Source of the DNA: DASWHD01 sp036393335
GTDB taxonomy: Bacteria > CG2-30-53-67 > CG2-30-70-394
Length of the DNA: 22,467 nucleotides
Reading direction: 5' to 3'
NCBI GenBank assembly: GCA_036393335.1
Contig: DASWHD010000056.1
Coordinates: 1 to 22,467 of the forward strand
Position 1 is the first letter of the stretch, and each line of letters starts with the position of its first letter. Positions 1-8,087 of the stretch are shown piece after piece. The position numbers and the translations under genes are program-made. The notes under the pieces were generated by a model. That model was not told where the DNA came from. It made no database searches and was given only the letters and a program-made list of their open reading frames with translations.

Positions 1-491
1 CCGAACTCGCCCACCGTGTGGGCAAAGCCCAGGACGGCGGCGGTGAGGAAGCCGGGCCGGGCCAGAGGGACGGCCACCGTGAAAAATCGGTCCAGGGGCG
101 CGGCCCGCAGGGTGGCGGCGACCTCCATGGGGCGCGGGCCGATCGCGGCGAAGGCGTCGCGCAGGGGCTGCACAACGAAGGGCAGGGAATAGCAGACCGA
201 GCCCACCACCAGTCCGGCGAAGGTGAAGGCGAGGGGCTGCCCGCCGAGGGCCTGCATCGCGCCCCCGATCGGGCCGTGGGGGCCGAGGAGGATGAGCAGA
301 TAGAAGCCCAGCACCGTGGGCGGCAATACCAGGGGCAGGGCGACCGCCGCCTCCACCCAGGTCTTGCAACGGCAGCGGGTGTTTGCCAGCCACCAGGCCA
401 GGGGCGTGCCGAGGAACAGCAGGATCACGGTGGTGAGCCCGGCCAGCCGGAAGGTGAGCGCCAGGGCGGTGAGGTCGGCCTCGGTCAGCAT
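1..491 (-). CDS. modB: Molybdate ABC transporter permease ModB (N-terminal part, runs off the left edge)
   Basis: The reading frame opens at the ATG at 491 and stays open to the window edge, giving 163 codons of the N-terminal part. It encodes the inner-membrane permease of the ModABC molybdate importer. The translation begins MLTEADLTALALTFRLAG and holds several hydrophobic segments. A LPLVLPPTVLGFYLL stretch, typical of ModB and CysT-type permeases, lies near residues 50-65. The visible end reads GFAHTVGEFG, which is the start of the conserved permease loop that contacts the ATPase subunit. No clear Shine-Dalgarno sequence precedes the ATG. It is co-oriented with modA, but 393 nt separate the two, so shared transcription is likely but not certain. 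A tungstate or sulfate permease is a less likely alternative, given the ModA neighbour. Confidence 0.92.
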   Translation of the reverse strand, partial: MLTEADLTALALTFRLAGLTTVILLFLGTPLAWWLANTRCRCKTWVEAAVALPLVLPPTVLGFYLLILLGPHGPIGGAMQALGGQPLAFTFAGLVVGSVCYSLPFVVQPLRDAFAAIGPRPMEVAATLRAAPLDRFFTVAVPLARPGFLTAAVLGFAHTVGEF

Positions 492-884
492 GATGCGGTC
501 GGTAGCGGTGCCAGAAGAGAACCACTCACCAAGGAGACCCGGAGGACACAGAGAGTCTGCACGTCACTGTGCGGTCTCATTGGAGTCGTCAGGGCTGTGG
601 CGGGCTCCCTCATACGAAGGCTGGTAGCCTGGCAGTCAGGAAGAGGCGCAGTGAGCGGTGATGTTGGGGGTGGCGGTTCCTGCCTTCCTGCCCCCTTTCC
701 TGGATTCCTTAGAGGGAGTGCCGGTCGCCGCCTTGCCGCCGACCGCCGCATTCGCCGCCATGGCCGGGCATCTCCCCACAGGTGAGACGGCACGGCCTCC
801 GCAAGACGGCGGCAATCCTGTCGCGACGACATTTATGTAATCCCCAGTCACCGGGGCGCCGGTCATGGGAGTATACGCACCTAC
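492..884. other. 393-nt non-coding gap between modA and modB
   Basis: No convincing gene is present; short open frames here have no recognisable protein features. It holds a possible hairpin at 850-863 (arms accgg/ccggt) just past the modA stop, and an imperfect hairpin at 553-578. A purine-rich stretch at about 518-554 reads like the degenerate ggaGgacacagag type of intergenic repeat. The segment 683-708 resembles 3640-3661 elsewhere in the window. mod genes are usually packed closely, so the gap may be an insertion of repeat DNA. Confidence 0.6.
683..708. repeat. Intergenic repeat copy A (ccttcctg...tttcctggattcc)
   Basis: This stretch matches 3640-3661 almost base for base apart from an internal 4-nt length difference and one substitution: both read ccttcctg, then tttcctgg, then ttcc. 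Both copies lie in long non-coding gaps. The left arm of the inverted repeat at 3471-3489 carries the same motif in reverse orientation (ggaaaccaggaag). It looks like part of a dispersed intergenic repeat family, but only a genome-wide search could show this. Confidence 0.4.
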
Positions 885-1637
885 TCACGGCAGGCCGTAA
901 CCGAAGTCCGCGATGATCGCCCGGGCCTCGCTGCCTTGGAGGAACGACAGGAAGGCGCGGGCCACGGGGCTCTCCTGGAGGAGCACGGCCTGCTGCTCGA
1001 TCGGCCGGTAGAGCGCCTGCGGCACCTCCCACCACGACCCCTGGGGCGCGCGCCCCGGCCGCTTCACCTGGGAATACGCCACGAAGCCCAGCTCGGCGTT
1101 GCCGCTGTGCACGAACTGGAGGGTCTGGCCGATGTCTTCACCGCGGACGAGCCGGCCAGCGAGAGACCCCCATATCCCACGGGCCCGCAATACCTCTTCC
1201 GCCGCCCTGCCATACGGCGCGAGCAGTGGATTGGCGATGGCGAGGTGGCGATAGTCGCCCTCTGTCAGGACCTGCCCTTGGGGATCGACGTAGCCCTCCC
1301 GCGGGCTCCACAGAACGATACGGCCCACGGCGTAGGTAAATCGGCTGCCGGCCACGGCGATCCCTTCCTCCTCCAGCAGCGCCGGCCGCTGGGCGTCGGC
1401 GGCGAGGAGGGCGGCAAACGGTGCGCCGTTCTTGATCTGGGCGTAGTGCTTGCCGGTGGAGCCAAAGACCAGGGTCGCGCGGTGGCCTGTCGTTTCCGTG
1501 AAACGCGCGGCGATCGCCTGCGCCGGAGCGGCGAAGTTGGTGGCCACCGCCACGCGAAACTCGCCCGCCGCCGCCGCGAAGGAAAGCAAGGACACGAAGA
1601 TCGCGAAAACTGCGCCCAGACTCCATTTCATTGTCAA
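885..1637 (-). CDS. modA: Molybdate ABC transporter periplasmic substrate-binding protein ModA
   Basis: This 250-residue protein is the periplasmic receptor that captures molybdate (or tungstate) and delivers it to ModB. Residues 1-24 form a signal peptide, with a hydrophobic core FAIFVSLLSF and an AAAA cleavage region. The mature part carries ModA hallmarks: VAVATNFAAPAQ near residue 29, FGSTGKHYAQIKNGAPF near residue 58, then a LLAADAQRP segment. Length matches the family. The start is probably the TTG at 1637, because a GGAGG lies 7 nt upstream of it; the ATG at 1631 would leave a 13-nt spacing. The gene is divergent from the membrane-protein gene at 1926. A sulfate- or thiosulfate-binding relative is less likely given the motif set and the modB neighbour. 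Confidence 0.93.
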   Translation of the reverse strand: MTMKWSLGAVFAIFVSLLSFAAAAGEFRVAVATNFAAPAQAIAARFTETTGHRATLVFGSTGKHYAQIKNGAPFAALLAADAQRPALLEEEGIAVAGSRFTYAVGRIVLWSPREGYVDPQGQVLTEGDYRHLAIANPLLAPYGRAAEEVLRARGIWGSLAGRLVRGEDIGQTLQFVHSGNAELGFVAYSQVKRPGRAPQGSWWEVPQALYRPIEQQAVLLQESPVARAFLSFLQGSEARAIIADFGYGLP

Positions 1638-1644
1638 TGCATGT

Positions 1645-1657
1645 CCTCCGCCGGAGG
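1645..1657 (-). promoter_or_regulatory. modA ribosome-binding site inside a short hairpin
   Basis: In the modA mRNA the sequence CCTCC-GGC-GGAGG places the Shine-Dalgarno GGAGG in the 3' arm of a perfect 5-bp hairpin with a 3-nt loop. A two-codon frame ATG-CAT-TGA (1643-1635) begins right after it and overlaps the TTG start. Occlusion of the site by the hairpin is an inference from pairing alone. Confidence 0.4.
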
Positions 1658-1743
1658 CCTGGGTCTTGAATTAGGGGCGGTCGAGGAGCTCACACTCGCG
1701 GATGGAGAAGCAGGAGTCGCCCATCCCATTGTCCGCAGGCGAT

Positions 1744-1770
1744 CGATGTCGTGACAACACTACGGCATCG
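1744..1770. promoter_or_regulatory. Interrupted inverted repeat in the modA / membrane-protein divergent region
   Basis: The arms cgatgtcgt (1744-1752) and acggcatcg (1762-1770) pair at 8 of 9 positions around a 9-nt spacer. It sits in the 288-nt divergent region, 107 nt from modA and 155 nt from the start of the plus-strand gene. The size and symmetry suit a repressor operator. It does not match the ModE consensus that I recall, so the regulator is unknown. Confidence 0.3.
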
Positions 1771-1925
1771 TGGCCTCCTTTCTCCCAAAGGATCCGCTGT
1801 CCACCAAACCGGGGGCAACTCCAGTCCGGCGCAGCACGTTGCGGTCTGTGGCGTGCCCGATGCCTGTGCCGGAATCTGGGTTTCCGGCGGGCGATGGGGA
1901 GGCCGCCGTCTTCCTGGAATCGACC

Positions 1926-2750
1926 ATGCCGATCGGGCTGAACCATCCTGCGATCCAGTCGGGGGTCGCACCCTTTGTGGCGGCGGTTGTGGTCGCGCTC
2001 GCGCTCGGTCGGGTGGGGCGGGCGGCTGGGGCAGTGGCGGTCCTCACCGGCCTGTGCGTCACCGTCGGCTGGGTGACCGGCTTCGGCCTGACGCCGATGA
2101 CCGCGACGCGCAAGATCATCCTCCTGGGCTTGGCGGTGGCGCCGGTGGCCGTGGTCCTGGAGTGGGCGGCGATCGGGGTGCGGGGACGGGTCGCCCTGTG
2201 GTTCGCGGTGGGGGTCGCGGCGATGGTATGGGTCGGGTGGCCGGTGCTGGCGCGGCGCGGGATTGGGGAAGCGCTGGCTGTGGGGCTGCCGCTCGTCGGG
2301 TACTGTGGCTGGGTATTGGCGGTGGCGGGGCGTGGCTCGGCCGACCTGCTGCGCACGGCGAGCGGCGCGGCGGCCCTCGGGCTGGCGACCGGAGGGGCGG
2401 CGCTGTTCGGCGCCTCGGCCCTGCTCGGACAACTCGCGTTGGCGGTGGGGAGCGCCGCCGGCGGGGTGTTGGTGGCGCATCTGGTGCGGGGCGGTGGGGA
2501 CGGGTCCGGGGCCCTCGGTGCGGCGGCCGGGTTGCCTCTCGCCCTCCTCGGTGCGGCGGCCACCCTGTACGCAAAGATGCCGGCGCTCGCCCTGCTCCCC
2601 CTGGCCCTCGTGCCCCTCGCCCCCCTCCTGCCGGTGCCCCAGGGGTTGCCACGGTGGCGCCGGGCGGGGATCCTGTTTGCCTTGGCCATGGCGCCGGGGG
2701 GGGTGGCGATCTTCCTCACCTACCGGGTCGCCGGCCCGGTGCCATTTTGA
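1926..2750 (+). CDS. Multi-pass inner-membrane protein of unknown function
   Basis: I do not recognise the family. The 274-residue protein consists almost wholly of hydrophobic segments rich in Ala, Gly, Val and Leu, with about 8-10 likely transmembrane helices separated by short loops that often hold Arg. Examples are GVAPFVAAVVVALALG near residue 14, KIILLGLAVAPVAVVLEW near residue 64 and RAGILFALAMAPGGVAIFL near the C-terminus. The frame is open from 1770, but the upstream 52 codons are not hydrophobic and look like non-coding sequence, so MPIGLNHPAIQSG at 1926 is preferred. The ribosome-binding site is weak. The gene ends 38 nt before yceI and may share its transcript. Small-molecule export or a membrane-integral accessory role are possible, but nothing in the sequence decides this. 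Confidence 0.7.
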   Translation: MPIGLNHPAIQSGVAPFVAAVVVALALGRVGRAAGAVAVLTGLCVTVGWVTGFGLTPMTATRKIILLGLAVAPVAVVLEWAAIGVRGRVALWFAVGVAAMVWVGWPVLARRGIGEALAVGLPLVGYCGWVLAVAGRGSADLLRTASGAAALGLATGGAALFGASALLGQLALAVGSAAGGVLVAHLVRGGGDGSGALGAAAGLPLALLGAAATLYAKMPALALLPLALVPLAPLLPVPQGLPRWRRAGILFALAMAPGGVAIFLTYRVAGPVPF

Positions 2751-2788
2751 CGAACCCCGAACCATCGATCGCAACGAAGGAGACTCCC

Positions 2789-3352
2789 ATGCGTTACCTC
2801 CTCCTCACCCTCGCCGCCCTCGTCCTGCCAGCCACCGCCCTGGCGGAGAGCTACACCATCGACCCGAACCACACCTCGATCTACTTCGCGATCAACCACC
2901 TGGGTTTCACCACGGTCTACGGCCGCTTCGATACGTTCTCCGGGAAGATCACCATCGACTGGCAGAAGGGAACGGGGGCGGCCGACGTGACGGTGGACGC
3001 CGCCTCGGTCGACACCAACGTGGCCAAGCGCGACGACCACCTGCGCTCCCCGGACTTCCTCAACGCGGTGGAGTTTCCCCAGATCACCTTCGAGTCGACC
3101 GCGTTGCAGGTGGGCGAGGGCGGCACGACCGGCACGGTGGAGGGGCGGCTCACCGTCAACGGCGTGACCCGGCCGGTCTCCCTGGAGGTGAGCCACATCC
3201 ACTGCGGCACCAACCCGTTGAACCAGAAGGCCACCTGCGGCTTCGACGCCACCACCCGCCTGATGCGCTCCGAGTTCGGCGTCAACTACGGTCTGCCGGC
3301 CCTGGGGGACGAGGTGCGGCTGATGTTCGGCGTGGAGGCGACCAAGGACTGA
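2789..3352 (+). CDS. yceI: YceI-family secreted lipid-binding-type protein
   Basis: This 187-residue protein belongs to the YceI family of lipocalin-like beta-barrels, which bind polyisoprenoid or other amphiphilic ligands in the periplasm. Residues 1-19 form a signal peptide (MRYLLLTLAALVLPATALA), followed by the family start ESYTIDPNHTSIYFAINHLG. VDTNVAKRDDHLRSPDFLN and a LTVNGVTRPVSLEV strand match conserved YceI blocks. Two cysteines in the HCGTNPLNQKATCGF loop could form a disulfide after export. AAGGAG lies 7 nt before the ATG at 2789, which fixes the start; the same frame is open far upstream through the preceding gene, but that part is not coding. It follows the membrane-protein gene by 38 nt. 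The ligand is not known. Confidence 0.93.
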   Translation: MRYLLLTLAALVLPATALAESYTIDPNHTSIYFAINHLGFTTVYGRFDTFSGKITIDWQKGTGAADVTVDAASVDTNVAKRDDHLRSPDFLNAVEFPQITFESTALQVGEGGTTGTVEGRLTVNGVTRPVSLEVSHIHCGTNPLNQKATCGFDATTRLMRSEFGVNYGLPALGDEVRLMFGVEATKD

Positions 3353-3386
3353 GCGAGCCGGAGGTCTGCGCGACGGCCACCGGCGG

Positions 3387-3412
3387 GCACGCAGGCAGCC
3401 GCCGCTGCGTGC
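3387..3412 (+). terminator. Possible terminator hairpin after yceI
   Basis: A perfect 8-bp stem (gcacgcag/ctgcgtgc) with a 10-nt loop lies 35 nt past the yceI stop. No T-run follows closely, so it is at best a weak intrinsic terminator or a 3'-end stabilising structure. Confidence 0.35.
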
Positions 3413-3470
3413 GATCGTCCCCTGTGCTTTCGGCCAACGCGGGGAATTATCGTGTGACCCGTGGGGGAAA

Positions 3471-3667
3471 GACGCGGGAAACCAGGAAGCCCGGAAAGGC
3501 AACGTGAAAATGGGATCACGCAAGCACGCACGGGAGAGGGCATCTTCGCCGAAGGTTGCCGCCGCGCTGCCGGGAAAGAACGACCCTTGCAAAGCCGCAA
3601 AGCGCACGAAAGCTGGACCCGGCTGGCCGATAGACCGCCCCTTCCTGGTTTCCTGGGTTCCCGCGTT
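3471..3667. repeat. Imperfect inverted repeat in the yceI / EVE-gene convergent gap
   Basis: The gap 3353-3778 (426 nt) holds no convincing gene. Within it gacgcgggaaaccaggaa (3471-3488) is nearly the reverse complement of ttcctgggttcccgcgtt (3650-3667), matching at 16 of 18 positions across about 160 nt. Near the middle (about 3588-3612) lies a cttgcaaagccgcaaagcg run resembling common dispersed CGCAAAG-type intergenic repeats. The right arm belongs to the repeat also found at 683-708. It could be a small non-autonomous element or a palindromic repeat unit; no transposase or clear target-site duplication was seen. Confidence 0.45.
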
Positions 3668-3778
3668 CTCCTGTCCCGGGACATTCTCTTTGTCCGGCCG
3701 GTCTCCAGGGGGAGATGGGTGATGCAAACCCCTGGCGGGACGGCTGGGTGAGGGCTGGCCGTCTCGCCGATTGCTTGG

Positions 3779-4258
3779 TCACCCGCCGGGCTGTTTCTCC
3801 CGGGCGAGGATGCGCTGCCACTCGGCGGCGGTGACCGGTTGGACCGAGAGGCGGCTGCCCTTGCGCAGGAGCACCATCTCCTCCAGGCCCGGCGTGGAGC
3901 GCAGCTCGTCGAGGGAGAGGCGGCGTTGGAGGGGGCGGACGCAGCGGATGTCGACCATGTACCATGTGGGGTTGTCCGGGTCGGACTTGGGGTCGTAGTG
4001 CTTATCGTCCGGGTCCCAGGCGGTGAAGTCCGGGTACCCTTCCCGCACCACCTCGGCGATGCCGACGATCGCCGTCGGCGTGCAGTTGCTGTGGTAGAAG
4101 AAGACGCGGTCGCCTCTTTTAAGCTCATCGCGCAGCAGGTTGCGCGCCTGGAAGTTGCGCACCCCGTCCCAGTGGGTGGTCTGGTCCGGTGCCTGTGCCA
4201 GGTCGGCGAAGGAAAAGGCGGTCGGCTCCGACTTCAGTAGCCAGTAACGGCGGGCCAT
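3779..4258 (-). CDS. EVE-domain (DUF55) protein
   Basis: This 159-residue protein is a single EVE domain, a PUA-like fold that in characterised relatives binds modified bases in DNA or RNA (the human THYN1 group is related). The N-terminal YWLLKSEPTAFSF, then WDGVRNFQARNLLR and GDRVFFYHSN, are family signatures; the central YPDFTAWDPDDKHYDPKS segment and the C-terminal LLRKGSRLSVQPV also fit. Length is normal for bacterial members. A GGGAGGGA stretch just upstream of the ATG at 4258 supports the start. It is convergent with yceI and divergent from the sensory unit to the right, so it is probably a single-gene transcript. No restriction or defence gene is adjacent, so the nucleic-acid target is undetermined. 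Confidence 0.93.
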   Translation of the reverse strand: MARRYWLLKSEPTAFSFADLAQAPDQTTHWDGVRNFQARNLLRDELKRGDRVFFYHSNCTPTAIVGIAEVVREGYPDFTAWDPDDKHYDPKSDPDNPTWYMVDIRCVRPLQRRLSLDELRSTPGLEEMVLLRKGSRLSVQPVTAAEWQRILAREKQPGG

Positions 4259-4420
4259 GGGGCTCCCTCCCTCGGGTCAAGGGTAACGGTGGCGCGGCCA
4301 CCCACCGGGCGCCGCCGTGTGGATACGCGATCGCCGGCCTCTGCGCGATCCGCCGGGGTCATGTGAGCGGTGCGTCGTAACGAAAGAGTGGCAGCGGCGC
4401 CGTACCGGGTGCCCCAGGGT

Positions 4421-4436
4421 CGGGCGCGATCGCCCG
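4421..4436. promoter_or_regulatory. Short palindrome upstream of the sensor-kinase unit
   Basis: Arms cgggcg/cgcccg around cgat form a 6-bp palindrome 79 nt before the ATG at 4515. It could be an operator or simply a GC-rich structure; a ttatacc sequence right after it weakly resembles a -10 element, without a convincing -35. Confidence 0.2.
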
Positions 4437-4514
4437 GTTATACCGCGTTGCGCTTCCTCTCATCCTCTCCTGGGTTGCCGCCCCCGGCCCCGCTTCTCGC
4501 ATGAGGCGCCCACC

Positions 4515-4619
4515 ATGATCGATGACCCCGCCGTGCGCCGCGAGGACCTCCTGCGCGAGCTGCACGCATTGCGCACGAGGGTGACGGAGCTTCTGGGCCG
4601 CAATCCGGGCGACAGGTGA
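4515..4619 (+). pseudogene. Detached N-terminal coiled coil of the following histidine kinase (ends at an in-frame TGA)
   Basis: This 34-codon frame starts at ATG 4515 with TGAGG 8 nt upstream and ends at TGA 4617-4619. It reads MIDDPAVRREDLLRELHALR and onward, a charged heptad-like leucine segment of the kind that normally opens PAS-type histidine kinases and runs straight into an EEALRESRREW linker. That linker is exactly what follows in the same frame, after TGA and GCG, from ATG 4623. The simplest reading is a single nonsense change (for example CGA to TGA) in a formerly continuous ORF of about 988 codons. A sequencing error, reinitiation at 4623, or a genuine coupled leader peptide are alternatives. 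AGGTGA, which includes the stop, could serve as ribosome-binding site for 4623. Confidence 0.5.
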
Positions 4620-4622
4620 GCG

Positions 4623-7481
<2,859 letters not shown>

Positions 7482-7488
7482 GACGAAG

Positions 7489-7857
7489 ATGGCGCGGATT
7501 CTCCTGATCGAAGACGACCAACAGGTCCGGGAAGTGTTCTCGGAGCTCCTGGCCCGTGCCGGTCACGACGTGGTCCCCATGGTGAACGGCAGGGATGTGG
7601 CGAAGTTGCGCGATGCGGTGGCGGCGGATCTGGTGATCACCGACATCCTCATGCCGGAACGGGACGGCCTGGAGGTAATCTGCGAGCTGCGCCGCTGCGC
7701 GCCCGAGGTGAAGATCATCGCCATCTCAGGCGGCCGCACCATCGGGCCGGCCCTCTACTTGGAGTCGGCGGAATCCCTCGGTGCCGACCGCGCCTTCGCC
7801 AAACCCGTCGAAGGTGCAGAGCTGCTCGCCGCGGTGCGCGAGCTTCTCGGGGAATAA
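7489..7857 (+). CDS. Stand-alone receiver-domain response regulator
   Basis: This 122-residue protein is a single CheY-like receiver domain with no output domain. The acidic pair Asp9/Asp10 (LLIEDDQQV), phospho-acceptor Asp52 (LVITDILMPERDG), the switch Ser80 (IIAISGG) and Lys105 (AFAKPVEG) are all in place, so it should be phosphorylatable. It begins 7 nt after the hybrid kinase stop and is surely co-transcribed with it. It may be a second phosphate acceptor or sink for that kinase, or may act on a partner protein encoded elsewhere. The GGRTIGPALYLESAESLGAD segment after the switch residue is typical of receivers found next to multi-PAS kinases. No DNA-binding regulator is encoded nearby. 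It lies upstream of uvrC, but unlike enterobacterial UvrY it has no HTH domain. Confidence 0.92.
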   Translation: MARILLIEDDQQVREVFSELLARAGHDVVPMVNGRDVAKLRDAVAADLVITDILMPERDGLEVICELRRCAPEVKIIAISGGRTIGPALYLESAESLGADRAFAKPVEGAELLAAVRELLGE

Positions 7858-7886
7858 GGCCGGACGGCGCGTCTGCCGCGGTGGCG

Positions 7887-7908
7887 CGCGCCCTCATTGG
7901 CGCGTTCT
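7887..7908 (+). terminator. Possible terminator after the kinase/receiver unit
   Basis: A perfect 6-bp GC stem (cgcgcc/ggcgcg) with a 6-nt loop begins 30 nt past the receiver stop and is followed by ttct. A second hairpin with the same arms (cgcgcc-ggt-ggcgcg) lies at 7985-7999, and a ctcgg-atca-ccgag hairpin at 7941-7954. The short T-run makes this only a moderate candidate. Confidence 0.35.
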
Positions 7909-8053
7909 GGCAACGGGCCGCAGTCTTCGCGGTAACAAGCCTCGGATCACCGAGACAGGCCCCACGCGGACGCTTCGTGGGTCACGCGCCGGTGGCGCGG
8001 TGCGCCCGGTAGCGACGCACCAGGGCGTCATGAAGGCAGAGGGCATGGCACAT

Positions 8054-8072
8054 CACTCACTCCCCGTGAGTG
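8054..8072 (+). promoter_or_regulatory. Hairpin immediately upstream of uvrC
   Basis: The perfect 7-bp arms cactcac/gtgagtg with a tcccc loop end 15 nt before the uvrC ATG. A TAGAAT (-10-like, 5 of 6) lies between the hairpin and the ATG, without a convincing -35. If TAGAAT is a real -10 element, the transcript would start at or very near the ATG. An operator, an RNA hairpin or chance are all possible. Confidence 0.25.
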
Positions 8073-8087
8073 GCATAGAATTCCGCC

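Noticed and set aside
1751..3352. A 533-codon plus-strand frame that would fuse a long N-terminal region to YceI
   Set aside because: The upstream part is a Gly/Arg-rich shadow of the membrane-protein gene in another frame; YceI has its own signal peptide and AAGGAG at 2789.
4327..4434. Two GCGATCGC octamers (HIP1-like, as in cyanobacteria)
   Set aside because: Only about three copies were noticed in 22 kb, which is unremarkable at this GC content, and the gene content is not cyanobacterial.
7858..8087. Possible small RNA between the receiver gene and uvrC
   Set aside because: Several GC hairpins exist, but no promoter and no clear terminator T-run define a transcript.
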